NCBI RefSeq assembly: GCF_017652985.1
Contig: NZ_JAGGDJ010000018.1
Location: 35,145 to 99,144, forward strand
Origin: Paenibacillus artemisiicola
Lineage (GTDB): Bacteria > Bacillota > Bacilli > Paenibacillales > Paenibacillaceae
Direction of reading: 5' to 3'
DNA: 64,000 bases
Part shown: positions 8,548-17,603 of the stretch, in pieces
How the letters are laid out: each line of letters begins with the position of its first letter
Numbering within the stretch: position 1 is the stretch's first letter
Made by a program: the position numbers and the translations under genes
The notes under the pieces: model-generated
What the model saw: only the letters and a program-made list of their open reading frames with translations
Databases searched by the model: none
What the model was told of the DNA's origin: nothing

Positions 8548-8559
8548 TTGTACATACAA
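8548..8559. promoter_or_regulatory. MarR operator TTGTACATACAA in the MFS promoter
   Basis: Exact reverse complement of the operator at 6732-6743, again beginning three bases (two intervening) after the -10 box. This placement would block RNA polymerase when occupied. Confidence 0.75.
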
Positions 8560-8619
8560 AATAAAATCCGAGGCTGAAGGTTACCCGCATTCCCAAACCG
8601 AAGGTTCGCCGCCGGTTTC

Positions 8620-9933
8620 ATGCGCCGGAAGCCTCGATATTCCATTGAAACGGAGCGTGTTGTCTTGCAACCACCCGCGAAATCATCCTCTTTCCACTAT
8701 GGCTGGGTCGTCGTGCTCGTCGCGTTCGCCGCGCTGCTCGTCTCGGCGGGCATCCGGTCCATGCCGAGCATTCTCATCGTGCCGTTCGAAACGGAGTTCG
8801 GCTGGGAGCGCAGCGGAATTTCCGGCGTCATCTCGGTCGGCATTTTCCTTTACGGCCTCGTCGGCCCGTTCTCGGCGGCGCTGCTCGCCAAATTCGGCAT
8901 TCGGCGCGTCATGGTCTTCGCTTTGATCGTGCTGGCCGCCAGCATGTCGCTCACGCCGCTCATGACGCAGCTGTGGCAGTACGAACTGCTGTGGGGCGTC
9001 GTCTCCGGGCTCGCGACCGGGATGATGGCGAACGTTCTCGGCGTCACCGTGGCGAGCCGTTGGTTCGTCAAGCGCCGGGGGCTCGTCGTCGGCATCCTGA
9101 CCGCCAGCGCGGCGACGGGCCAGCTGCTGTTCCTGCCGCTGCTCGCGCAATTGACCGTGCATCAGGGCTGGCGGTACGCGATGTACACGGCCGTCGGCGT
9201 CATACTCGCGCTGCTCGTCATCGTCGCGCTGTTCATGCGCAATCACCCGTACGACGTCGGGGCCGCGCCTTACGGCGCGGACGAAGTCGCCGAGCCCGAA
9301 CCGTTCCGGGGCAGCATCTTCCTGACGCCGCTTCTGACGCTGCGCGACGCGGTGAAGAACAAAACGTTCTGGCTGCTCGCCGGCACGTTCTTCTTCTGCG
9401 GCTTCTCGACGAACGGCCTTATCGGCACGCATCTGATCGCGGCCTGCGGGGATCACGGCATCGAGGAAGTGACGGCGGCGGGGCTTCTCGCGTTCATGGG
9501 CGTGTTCGATCTCGTCGGCACGACGCTGTCGGGCTGGTTCACGGACCGGTTCGACTCCCGCAAGCTGCTGTTCTGGTACTATGGCCTGCGCGGACTGTCG
9601 CTGATCTTCCTGCCGTTCGCGCTCGACGCGACGCCGGCGATGCTCGTCGTGTTCTCGGTCTTCTACGGTCTCGACTGGATCGCTACCGTGCCGCCGACCG
9701 TCCGGCTCGCGGCGCAGGAGTTCGGCAAGGAGCGGGCCGGCATGGTGTTCGGCTGGGTCGTCGTCGCCCACCAGGTCGGCGCGTCGGCCGCGGCCTACGG
9801 AGCGGGGCTCGTCCGCCAGTTCACCGGCACGTACTCGACGACTTTCGTGACCGCCGGCTTCATCTGCCTCATCGCCGCGCTTATGGCGCTGCGCATCGCG
9901 AAGCAGGCGTCGGCGCTTCGGGCGCAGGCTTAA
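8620..9933 (+). CDS. MFS transporter, OFA/MCT-like
   Basis: 437 residues from ATG 8620, twelve membrane segments. The start HYGWVVVLVAFAALLVSAGI and the GWERSGISG stretch after TM1 are typical of the oxalate/formate antiporter and monocarboxylate transporter branch, which moves organic anions. ATG 8620 has no good binding site; TTG 8665-8667, nine bases after GGAG (8652-8655), would give a 422-residue protein that begins just before TM1 and is the better start by spacing. The promoter at 8517 carries the MarR operator, so transport is probably induced by the MarR ligand, and the substrate may be that ligand. A terminator follows at 9961. Confidence 0.85.
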   Translation: MRRKPRYSIETERVVLQPPAKSSSFHYGWVVVLVAFAALLVSAGIRSMPSILIVPFETEFGWERSGISGVISVGIFLYGLVGPFSAALLAKFGIRRVMVFALIVLAASMSLTPLMTQLWQYELLWGVVSGLATGMMANVLGVTVASRWFVKRRGLVVGILTASAATGQLLFLPLLAQLTVHQGWRYAMYTAVGVILALLVIVALFMRNHPYDVGAAPYGADEVAEPEPFRGSIFLTPLLTLRDAVKNKTFWLLAGTFFFCGFSTNGLIGTHLIAACGDHGIEEVTAAGLLAFMGVFDLVGTTLSGWFTDRFDSRKLLFWYYGLRGLSLIFLPFALDATPAMLVVFSVFYGLDWIATVPPTVRLAAQEFGKERAGMVFGWVVVAHQVGASAAAYGAGLVRQFTGTYSTTFVTAGFICLIAALMALRIAKQASALRAQA

Positions 9934-9960
9934 CTCATTGCTTGGATCATTGCTTGATTC

Positions 9961-10019
9961 AGCGCTCTTCAGACGGTTGCCCCCGCGCTCGCAGGGATTG
10001 CCGTTGAAGAGCGCTTTTT
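9961..10019 (+). terminator. Intrinsic terminator of the OFA-like MFS gene
   Basis: Perfect 11-bp stem, 9961-9971 with 10005-10015, followed by TTTTTG. Confidence 0.85.
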
Positions 10020-10079
10020 GTATTTATCGGGCTTGGCGCCGAGGGGAGCCGCTAAAAGGAATTAGCTGACGGCATGAGA

Positions 10080-10255
10080 AGGTGACCCGGTCACCTACAT
10101 GGGGAGAACGGCACGTCTGGGGGTGCGAAAAGGTTACCGGGTCACCTTCACGGGGGCGAATGGCACGCTTGGCGGCGCAAGAAGGTTAGCGGGTCACCTT
10201 TGCGGGGCGAACGGCACGTCTGGAGGCGCGAGAGAAGGCTGCCGTAACCCGGCCG
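10080..10255. repeat. Tandem repeat of about 51-53 bp, three units and part of a fourth
   Basis: Units begin at 10080, 10131, 10183 and (partial) 10236. Each starts with AGGT.ACC.GGTCACCT, which in the first unit is the perfect palindrome AGGTGACC-C-GGTCACCT, and continues with a conserved CGGCACGTCTGG-like part. Units differ at several bases, so the array is not recent. Confidence 0.8.
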
Positions 10256-10431
10256 AAAAAGGTTTTTTCGCCAACCGGTTTCAACGCTGCCGCCAGCGGG
10301 TAAATAGAAACGTTCATTGGGCATCCGGCGAAGTTGTGGCGATTTTGTTTCCGTTTCCTTAAAAGACAGGAAATCGCGCGGCCGACGGCGAATACATACC
10401 GGATAGACTTTGGGGTAAGAGGAGTGCACGG

Positions 10432-12504
10432 ATGAAACAGCAAGACGACCACAAGGAACATGCCGCCCGTAACCGGAACTCATTCACCTTGCGCCTGAAC
10501 ATTTTCTTCGGCGCGACGTTTCTATTATTCAGCATTCTGATCGTGCGGCTCGCGATTCTGCAATTCGTCGACGGACCGACGCTGCAGGCGCAGTTCGACA
10601 AGAACAGCACGCGGGAAGTTCAGATTCCGCCGATCCGCGGCAACATTTTGGATTCGAAGGGCACGCCGCTCGCCTATTCCACGTCGACGCAATCGCTGTA
10701 TTTCACGATTCCGTCGAAGTTCAAGCAGGCGGACGCCGACAAGCTGGCCCAGCGCCTGCTCGACGTGTTCACGAAGTACGGGAAGGCCGATCAAGCCATA
10801 TCGCTCGCCGAGATCAAGAAGCGGATGGACATGGACCATATCCAGAACACGTACTCCGTGCCGCGCCGGATCAAGCTCGGGCTGTCCGAGACGGAGATTG
10901 CCTATTTCGCCGAAAACCGCGAAGCGTACCCCGGCATCGACGTCGTCGAAGAGAGCGTCCGCAACTACGACAAGGAAGACGTGGCGGTTCAGCTGATCGG
11001 CTACTTGAAGAAATACCGCGGCGTCCGGGAAACGATGACCAAGTACAAGGACATCGAAGAAGGCGACGACAGCGGGCAGCAGTACCTGGACGACGAAGAC
11101 GTCGGCGTCGACGGGCTCGAATACATGTACCAGGACGTGCTGCGCGGCAAAAACGGCCTCAAGACGTATCCGGTCAACGCGCAGAACACGATCGTCGGGC
11201 CGCCGACGGTCACCGTGCCGGTCAAGGGCGACAACCTGTACCTGACGATCGACAAGCGGGTGCAGATGCTGACGCAGCAGGCGATCATGAACCATCTGGA
11301 TTTCATGAAGCACGCGACGTCCGGCTCGTGGACGGACGGCGCGGACGCAACGACGGGCTACGCGGTCGCGATGGAAGTGAAGACCGGCAAAATCGTCGCG
11401 ATGGCGAGCATGCCGGATTACGATCCGAACGTCTGGTCCGGCGGCTCCATCAGCACGGAAGACCTGAAAGCGATCCAGTACTTTCAGGCGAACGGCACGA
11501 TCCGCCAGGCGTATCCGCCGTACGACGACGAGAAGGAGCGCAACCGCCACCCGTCGTCGATGGTGCCGCTCGGCTCGACGCAGAAGCCGCTGTCGGTCCT
11601 GCTCGGCTTGAACGAAGGCTTGATCACGACGCATACGCTGTATCAGGATAAAGGCGTGTTTTATTTCGGCAAAGCCGGCTACCAGGTCGCGATTCACGAT
11701 TCGCAGGGCCACGCGTACGGCACGATCGACCCCGCCGACGCCATCGCGCACTCGTCCAATACGTTCATGGCGTCCGAGATCGGCAACAAGCTGTACCAGA
11801 AGTACAAAGGCGCCAAAGGCGTGGACGTGTGGGACAGCTACATGAAGCAGTTCGGGCTCGGCGTGACCACGCAGAGCGGGCTGCCGGGCGAAAACAAAGG
11901 CGTTATCGACTATTACCACGAGTCCGAATCCGCGAGCCCGCAATCCGCGCTCATCCGGGCGTCGTTCGGCCAACAGGCCAAATACACGACGCTGCAGCTC
12001 GCGCAGTACGCCGCCATGCTCGGCAACCGCGGCAAGCGGCTGCAGCCGCAGTTCGTCGACAAGATCGTCGACCAGGACGGCAAGGTCGTGCAAGGGTATA
12101 CGCCGAAGGTGCTGAACACCGTGACGTTCCCGAAAGCCTATTGGGACGAAATCGACGACGGCATGAGCCGCGTATCGGTGCAGGGCTTCGACGACTTCAA
12201 GTACAACTTCCTCCGGAAAACGGGGACGTCCGAGCAGGACGTCGGCGACCGGAAGAAGGTCGAGAACTCCGTGTTCATCGCGCTGGCCCCAGCCGAGGAT
12301 CCCGTCCTCGCGGTCGCGGTCGTCGTGCCGGACGGCGGCTTCGGCGCGTACGGCGCCGCGCCGATCGCGCGCAAAATCTTCGACGCGTACGACGAATACG
12401 TCGGCCTCGACGGCACGCCGCATCCGAAAACGACGGACGCGAACGGAACGGCCGACGGCAAGGACGCGGCGGGTACGACGAATACGACGACCGGCGGGCA
12501 CTAA
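10432..12504 (+). CDS. Class B penicillin-binding protein (PBP2-like transpeptidase)
   Basis: 690 residues from ATG 10432 after AGAGGAG. A short cytoplasmic tail is followed by one membrane helix (about residues 22-44). Next comes the PBP dimerisation domain, opening with IRGNILDSKGTPLAY (the RGxxxDRxGxxLA signature), then the transpeptidase domain. Catalytic motifs: SxxK as S382-T-Q-K385, SxN as S441-S-N443, and KTGT beginning at K596. It cross-links peptidoglycan on the outer side of the membrane, as PBP2/PbpA/PbpH proteins do in cell elongation or sporulation. The C-terminus is a Thr/Asn/Gly-rich tail. No neighbouring shape genes are present, so which paralogue it is cannot be decided. A strong terminator follows. 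Confidence 0.9.
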   Translation: MKQQDDHKEHAARNRNSFTLRLNIFFGATFLLFSILIVRLAILQFVDGPTLQAQFDKNSTREVQIPPIRGNILDSKGTPLAYSTSTQSLYFTIPSKFKQADADKLAQRLLDVFTKYGKADQAISLAEIKKRMDMDHIQNTYSVPRRIKLGLSETEIAYFAENREAYPGIDVVEESVRNYDKEDVAVQLIGYLKKYRGVRETMTKYKDIEEGDDSGQQYLDDEDVGVDGLEYMYQDVLRGKNGLKTYPVNAQNTIVGPPTVTVPVKGDNLYLTIDKRVQMLTQQAIMNHLDFMKHATSGSWTDGADATTGYAVAMEVKTGKIVAMASMPDYDPNVWSGGSISTEDLKAIQYFQANGTIRQAYPPYDDEKERNRHPSSMVPLGSTQKPLSVLLGLNEGLITTHTLYQDKGVFYFGKAGYQVAIHDSQGHAYGTIDPADAIAHSSNTFMASEIGNKLYQKYKGAKGVDVWDSYMKQFGLGVTTQSGLPGENKGVIDYYHESESASPQSALIRASFGQQAKYTTLQLAQYAAMLGNRGKRLQPQFVDKIVDQDGKVVQGYTPKVLNTVTFPKAYWDEIDDGMSRVSVQGFDDFKYNFLRKTGTSEQDVGDRKKVENSVFIALAPAEDPVLAVAVVVPDGGFGAYGAAPIARKIFDAYDEYVGLDGTPHPKTTDANGTADGKDAAGTTNTTTGGH

Positions 12505-12524
12505 GCCGAAGCGCCATAATAGTG

Positions 12525-12557
12525 AAAGACCTTGAGGCTTGCGGGCCTCAAGGTCTT
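12525..12557 (+). terminator. Intrinsic terminator of the PBP gene
   Basis: Fourteen-base arms, 12525-12538 with 12545-12557, then a T run. It may also stop the convergent gene, as the minus-strand side is moderately T-rich. Confidence 0.85.
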
Positions 12558-12607
12558 TTTTGCGTGGCATGGCGCGGAGGGGCTTCAGCATTAGGCGGGC
12601 TAGCCGG

Positions 12608-14170
12608 TTACTTCGCGCCTCCCGCCTCCACCACGTACCGCACGCTCCACGCGTTCGGCCGCTCGGTCCGGACGCCGAGCCCGAGCAGCTCCGCGAGCCG
12701 CACGATCGGCACCTGCGTCCCGCCGCCGACGAGCCGCGCGGGATACGGCAGCTCGGCTGGGCGGCCGTCGACCGACGCCGACGAGCTGCCGATCGTCAGC
12801 GCGACGCGCTTCCCGCCGCGCGCCACGACGAGCGTCTTCGCGGCCTGGTTCCAGTCGAGGGTCGCGCCGAGCGCGGCCGCCGCTTCCTTCGCCGGCACGA
12901 GCAGCTCGCCGTCGCCGGGCACGATCCGTCTCGTGAACGCGTCTTCGCCCGGCGCCGCCGCGTTCGCCGCGAGTCCCTCGCCCGCGTCCGAGCCCGCGAC
13001 TACGGCGACGCTCGCGCTCACGGGATCGCCCTCCGGCGTCAGCGCCAGCGTGCGGACCTGCTCCGCCAGCTCGCCCGAGAACGACTGCGCGTTGGCCGCC
13101 GTCATGCGGAAGCGCGGGTCGTCCTTGCCGATCGCCGCGGCGATCGCCGAATTGACGGCTTGGCTGTGATGCGAGATGTCCTTGTACAGCCCGAGGTCGT
13201 ACGTCCACTCGCCGGCCGTCCGGAAGTCGTATACCCGCGCGTTCGGCAGCGCGTCGAACTGCCGGAACATCCAGGCCGCCATGTCGAGCTGGTTCCGGTA
13301 GCGCGTCTCGTTCGTCTGCGCCCAGACCGCCTCCCGCAGCACGCTGTACGGCGGATAGTAGAACGTGAACCGCACTTCCGGATGCGCCTTGACGAGCGAC
13401 AGGACGCGCGTCTCGAAATTCCGCCGGATCACCTCGAGCGGCTCCTCGTTCAAACCGAAGTACGTCTCCTCCTGCTGCGCGTCCCGGTAATCCTTCAGCA
13501 CGGCCGCCTTGCCGAAGCGCACGCTGCCGTTCCAGTTGTAGAGCGTCTCCAGGCTTTGCGTGCCGGAGCCGGTCAGCGTCTTCGCGATCTCCTTGATGAA
13601 CGGCCCGTACACGCTGTAATTGAGCAGGTACCGGTAGTCGTTCCAGCGGTTGTCGTCGTAGAGGTAATCCGGAAACGGGCCGGCCGCCTCCTGATCGCCG
13701 TTCTTCAGGGCGAAATAATCGAGCCCCCAAAGCACTTGCTTCACTTTGCCCGTCCCGATGGCAAGCTTCGCGATCTTGTACTGTTCGTCCGCCGTCGAGC
13801 CCCGGATGGACAGCTTGAGCGCGTGCCCGCCTAGCGCCCGGCCGACCTCGGAGGGCAGGAAGTTCTCCGTCATCGACGTGCCGACGATGATCGTGTCGTA
13901 GTCGTAATGCAGCGCGAGCCCCGGATTCTGGTATCGCTGCTCCGACGAGAAGAACGGCCGGAAGCCGAACGGCTTGTGGTAGAACTGCAGCGGATCGACG
14001 ACGAACGTGACGAGCGCGGCGAGCGCCGCGAACAGAACGGCGAGCGCGGCGGTCCGAAGCAGCATCGCTCGGGCTGCCTTCGCCTTGATGCGCGCGCCCG
14101 CTTCGGGACGGGGCGCGGAGCGGGGCGCGCCGAGCGGGCGGTCTTGCCTTGCGGGAGCCGGCATGGGCAC
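12608..14170 (-). CDS. SGNH-like (AlgJ/AlgX-type) secreted protein with C-terminal stalk domain
   Basis: 520 residues. A basic N-terminus of about 35 residues precedes one hydrophobic helix (36-61), so the rest should be outside, membrane-anchored. Following it are DTIIVGTSMTENF (the GxS nucleophile motif of SGNH-type hydrolases) and, later, DISHHSQAVN near residue 340 (a D..H pair), as in proteins that assist O-acetylation. The last about 110 residues (LVPAKEAAAALGATLDW, then VPIVRLAELLGL) are a copper-amine-oxidase-N-like stalk domain, common in surface proteins of Paenibacillaceae. It lies 35 bp after the MBOAT gene and probably forms the second half of an acyl-transfer pair: MBOAT moves the acyl group across the membrane and this protein attaches it to a polymer. 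The initiator could also be the Met just before the helix. Confidence 0.75.
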   Translation of the reverse strand: MPMPAPARQDRPLGAPRSAPRPEAGARIKAKAARAMLLRTAALAVLFAALAALVTFVVDPLQFYHKPFGFRPFFSSEQRYQNPGLALHYDYDTIIVGTSMTENFLPSEVGRALGGHALKLSIRGSTADEQYKIAKLAIGTGKVKQVLWGLDYFALKNGDQEAAGPFPDYLYDDNRWNDYRYLLNYSVYGPFIKEIAKTLTGSGTQSLETLYNWNGSVRFGKAAVLKDYRDAQQEETYFGLNEEPLEVIRRNFETRVLSLVKAHPEVRFTFYYPPYSVLREAVWAQTNETRYRNQLDMAAWMFRQFDALPNARVYDFRTAGEWTYDLGLYKDISHHSQAVNSAIAAAIGKDDPRFRMTAANAQSFSGELAEQVRTLALTPEGDPVSASVAVVAGSDAGEGLAANAAAPGEDAFTRRIVPGDGELLVPAKEAAAALGATLDWNQAAKTLVVARGGKRVALTIGSSSASVDGRPAELPYPARLVGGGTQVPIVRLAELLGLGVRTERPNAWSVRYVVEAGGAK

Positions 14171-14205
14171 GGGAGGTCACCGTCCTTCTTGGAAGTGGGC
14201 GTCAG

Positions 14206-15594
14206 TTAGAAGTTGAAGTACAGGAACGCACTGATGCGGTTGAAGTAAAGCAGCGAGAAGACCAGCAGCGCGGCCGCGGCGACGGACGTGCGCCAGGTCG
14301 GCCGGAACGTGTCGGCGAGGCGCGACGAGTTCCGGCACAGCAGCACGATCGGCACGAAGAGCGCGATCAGCAGCAGCGGCGGCGCGAGCGTCTTCAGGTC
14401 CGCGAGCGAGACGCCCTGCAGCCCGGCCATCCCTTTCAGGATGCGCGCCGCCTGGCCCCAGCTGTCCGCGCGGAAGAACACCCAGGTCGCGTTGATGAAC
14501 ATGAACGTGACGAACCAGGCGAGCGGGCGGGGGAGCGGCCGTCCGAGCTTGCCCCAGATGCGGTGCGCAACCTGTCCGACGCCGTGCAGCAGGCCCCAGA
14601 ACAGGAACGTCCAGCCGGCGCCGTGCCAGAGCCCGCCGAGCGCGAACGTGACGACGAGGTTGCGCAGCATGACCGCTTCGCCGCGGCGGTTGCCGCCGAG
14701 CGGAATATAGACGTAGTCGCGCAGGAAGCGGCTCAGCGTCATGTGCCAGCGCCGCCAGAAATCCTGGATGCTGAGCGCTTTGTACGGGGAGTCGAAGTTT
14801 TGCGGCAGCTTGATGTTGAACACGAGCGCGGCGCCGATCGCCATGTCGGTGTAGCCGCTGAAATCGAAATAAAGCTGGAAGGTGTACGAAAGCGAAGCCG
14901 TCCAGGCGGCGATGAAATGCGTCGCGTTCGCGAAGCCGTCGTTGGCCGCCGCGGCGAACGTGTCGGCGAGGACCACCTTCTTGAACAAGCCGATGCAGAA
15001 CAGGTAGACGCCGCGGGCCGCGTTCGGCCACTGCCAGATTTTGTTGCGGAGCCGGTCGAACTGCGGCATCATCTCGCCATGGTGCAGGATCGGGCCGGCG
15101 ATGAGATGGGGATAGAAGGTGACGAACAGCATGTAGCCGACGAGATTATATTCGGCCGCTTTGCCCTTGTAGGCATCGACGAGATAGGCGATCTGGGTGA
15201 AGGTGAAGAAGCTGATGCCGAGGGGCAGCAGCAGGCGAAGCACCGGGAAGGCGTGCCCCGTCCAGTCGGACAGGGTGCTCAGGAAGAAGTCGGCGTACTT
15301 GTAGTAACCGAGCAGAAGCAGGTTGCCGGCGATCGCGGCGATCAGGAGGGGCTTGCGGCGCGCGGCGGGCTTCCCGCTTCGCGGCTGCACGAGCCGGCCG
15401 AACGCGTAATTGAAGGCGATGGAGCCGAGAATGAGCGGCAGGTACAGGACGTTCCAGTACCCGTAGAAGAACAGCGACGCGAGGGTCAGCGAGAGCTTCG
15501 CGGCGACGAGCAGGCGGACCCGGTTGAGCAGGAAATAGACGGCGGCGGTGACGGGCCAGAAAGCGAAGATGAAGGCGTACGTATTGAACAGCAT
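14206..15594 (-). CDS. MBOAT-family O-acyltransferase (AlgI/DltB-like)
   Basis: 462 residues from ATG 15594 (MLFNTYAFIFAFWP), with an AAGGGG site about ten bases upstream; the frame continues up to 15654 without a good start. About ten or more membrane segments. The invariant MBOAT His is in LGGLWHGAGWTFLFWG, and DFSGYTDMAIG and SIQDFWRRWHMTLSRFLRDY are also typical. This family passes acetyl or other acyl groups from inside to extracellular polysaccharide or teichoic acid. It is transcribed before the SGNH-like gene (gap 35 bp), as in alginate-type acetylation operons. The acceptor polymer is not encoded here. Confidence 0.9.
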   Translation of the reverse strand: MLFNTYAFIFAFWPVTAAVYFLLNRVRLLVAAKLSLTLASLFFYGYWNVLYLPLILGSIAFNYAFGRLVQPRSGKPAARRKPLLIAAIAGNLLLLGYYKYADFFLSTLSDWTGHAFPVLRLLLPLGISFFTFTQIAYLVDAYKGKAAEYNLVGYMLFVTFYPHLIAGPILHHGEMMPQFDRLRNKIWQWPNAARGVYLFCIGLFKKVVLADTFAAAANDGFANATHFIAAWTASLSYTFQLYFDFSGYTDMAIGAALVFNIKLPQNFDSPYKALSIQDFWRRWHMTLSRFLRDYVYIPLGGNRRGEAVMLRNLVVTFALGGLWHGAGWTFLFWGLLHGVGQVAHRIWGKLGRPLPRPLAWFVTFMFINATWVFFRADSWGQAARILKGMAGLQGVSLADLKTLAPPLLLIALFVPIVLLCRNSSRLADTFRPTWRTSVAAAALLVFSLLYFNRISAFLYFNF

Positions 15595-15968
15595 CGACGG
15601 GTGCACCCCTTGCGCGATAGTCGTACGGGCAGGCTGGCGCCTACTTGTTAGCATAACGCAAACGGTTGGGAAAATGTTGCAAAAATTGCGGATGCTGCCG
15701 ATGAGGATGCGGGAGCAGGGAGGGAGCAGGGAAGGGGCGGCGCTTGAGGCCGGGGGCAGACCGGGATGGAGCCGAGAGGAAACGAGCGCCGAGGCAAAAC
15801 GAAAGCAGCGCGAAAAGAGCGGAACGATAAGCGTTCCGCCCTATAGTCCGCGCCATGGGCTGCCGCGGCCGCCTCGCTTCTTCGCGCCGCGTTCGGCCCG
15901 CCGGCCGCGGCAACCGGCCGCGACCGGTTCCGGAGACCGTCCATCCGCGGCTCCCCGGCCGATCGCGG
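15595..15968. other. Gap between two leftward units
   Basis: No gene is supported. A purine-rich low-complexity stretch (15710-15780) and a hairpin GCGGAAC-N7-GTTCCGC (15819-15839) are seen. On the minus strand the hairpin is followed by TCTTTTC, so it may be a weak terminator for the response-regulator gene. Confidence 0.4.
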
Positions 15969-17603
15969 TCACTTCGCGTCGACGTCGTACAGCCGTTTCC
16001 GGTATTCGCTCGGGGTCTGGTCGGTCCATTTCTTGAACACCTTGCTGAAATATTTCTCGTCCTGAAACCCGGCCATCTCCGCGATCTGCGTGATCTTGAG
16101 ATGCGGGCTGGCGAGCAGCGCCTTGGCGCGGTTGATCCGGCACGACGTGATGTAGTCCGAGACGTTCTGGTTCAGCTCCTGCTTGAACTTGCGGGAGATG
16201 TACTCGCGGCTCAAATGAAACTTGTCCGAGATGCTCTGCAGCGTGAGGTCCTCGTGCGCGAACCGCTCGATATGCGCGGCGATGTCGCGGATCGTGCTGC
16301 CCTTCTCGGCGCCGGCCTTCAGCCGTTTGGCCGCAGCGAGCGCCTCCTGCGCGAACGATTCCTTCCAGGCGGCATAGTCGAACCCGCCGCCGGCGTCCGC
16401 CGGAATCGCCTCCCGGTCCGCTTCCGCATACGGGTTGGCCGCGTCGGCGGCCGGCGCGCTGCCCTCCCAGATCGCGGCCGCGAGCCGGAATTCCTGCCGC
16501 CACAGCAGCAGGTTCTCCGGCGTGATCCGCGTCCGAGCGTCAAGCGCGTCGAACCACGGCCGCAGCGCCTTGCGGATGCCGTCTTGGCTGCCGCTCTGCA
16601 CGGCGAACCGGACCTTCTCCTCGAAGGCGCCGAAGAACAGCGGCGGCTCGGCGGGCGCCGGCGCGGCCGCGAAATCGCCGAGGCAGTGCACGTGCTTGCC
16701 CCGCTGCAGCAGGTTGCGCTGCAGCAGCATCGTCCGCGCCTGGCGGTATGACGCGGTCAAGCCGTGCGGGAACGGCTCCGGCTGGCCGACGCCGAAGGCG
16801 AAGCGGGCCTTGAACGCCTGCTGCAGGGCGTCGTTGTATTCCACGAGCAGGGCGGGGACTTCGTCCAGCCGGTCCCAGAACAGCAGCGCGATTTCCTGGT
16901 GCGCGCCGACGCTGTGCCGGAACGCCTGGCCGCAGCCTCGTCCGCCGAGCAGCTCGCTGCCGATGTTGGCGACGGCGAAGGCGAGCAGGTCGCGGCCGTC
17001 GGCGCCGAACTTGGCCGCGAGCGCCGGCGCGGAGTCGAGCTCCAGCACCGCGACGCGGACGGTTTCGAGCGGCCGCGCGCCGCCGTCGTCGCCGCGCCGC
17101 AGCAGCTCGGCGAATTCCTGCGCCGAGCCCGTGCCCTTCAGCAGCGCGCCGAACAGCTGCTCCGCGTACAGCGGCTTCAGCTGGTTCAGCTCCATGTCGG
17201 CGCCGCGGGTGCGGGTGCGGGCCGATTCCTCGGCGCGCCAGCTTTCGACGGCCCGGGCCACGGCCTGGTTGAGCTGATCGGGGTCGATCGGCTTCAGGAT
17301 ATAGTCCAGGCCGCCGTACTTGACGGCGGTGCGGACGTATTCGAAATTGTCGTGCCCGCTGATGACGATGACTTTGCTCTCGGGGGCGCGTTCGGCCAGC
17401 CAGGCCATCAGCTTGTCCCCGCCGAGCACCGGCATCATCATGTCCGTGAACACGAGCGCGGGCCGCTCCCGCTCGGCGAGCTCGATGGCCGCCTGGCCGT
17501 TCTCGGCTTCCAGCACCGCGTCGATGCCGTAGTCCTGCCAGCCGACGAGCAGCTTGATCGCTTCGCGGACATGCCGCTCGTCGTCGACGATTAACGCTTT
17601 CAT
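15969..17603 (-). CDS. Two-component response regulator, AraC-type output (YesN-like)
   Basis: 544 residues from ATG 17603, after AGGAGG at a nine-base distance; the frame upstream of it is read-through of the kinase region. The receiver domain (1-120) opens MKALIVDDERHVRE, has the phospho-acceptor Asp in LVFTDMMMP and the conserved Lys in YILKPID. A middle region (about 150-400) is variable. The last 100 residues form two helix-turn-helix units of the AraC family, LQSISDKFHLSREYISRKFK and ITQIAEMAGFQDEKYFSKVFK. The gene overlaps the kinase stop by ATGA (17600-17603), so translation is coupled. It most likely activates the divergent sugar importer at 19608, whose promoter has a good -10 but no clear -35 box. 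Confidence 0.92.
   Translation of the reverse strand: MKALIVDDERHVREAIKLLVGWQDYGIDAVLEAENGQAAIELAERERPALVFTDMMMPVLGGDKLMAWLAERAPESKVIVISGHDNFEYVRTAVKYGGLDYILKPIDPDQLNQAVARAVESWRAEESARTRTRGADMELNQLKPLYAEQLFGALLKGTGSAQEFAELLRRGDDGGARPLETVRVAVLELDSAPALAAKFGADGRDLLAFAVANIGSELLGGRGCGQAFRHSVGAHQEIALLFWDRLDEVPALLVEYNDALQQAFKARFAFGVGQPEPFPHGLTASYRQARTMLLQRNLLQRGKHVHCLGDFAAAPAPAEPPLFFGAFEEKVRFAVQSGSQDGIRKALRPWFDALDARTRITPENLLLWRQEFRLAAAIWEGSAPAADAANPYAEADREAIPADAGGGFDYAAWKESFAQEALAAAKRLKAGAEKGSTIRDIAAHIERFAHEDLTLQSISDKFHLSREYISRKFKQELNQNVSDYITSCRINRAKALLASPHLKITQIAEMAGFQDEKYFSKVFKKWTDQTPSEYRKRLYDVDAK

Larger units (their letters stand above)
9934..10431. other. Gap before the PBP gene: terminator plus tandem repeat
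   Basis: The 498 bases hold the MFS terminator (9961-10019) and a tandem repeat (10080-10255). A short frame through the repeat (10099-10362) has no ribosome binding site and looks accidental. I find no convincing -35/-10 pair for the PBP gene. Confidence 0.6.

Noticed and set aside
10099..10362. Repeat-encoded small protein before the PBP gene
   Set aside because: No binding site, the repeat period varies (51-53) and breaks the frame between units.
10525..12591. 688-codon minus-strand frame
   Set aside because: It is antisense to the complete PBP gene, has Arg/Val/His-rich nonsense composition and no motif.
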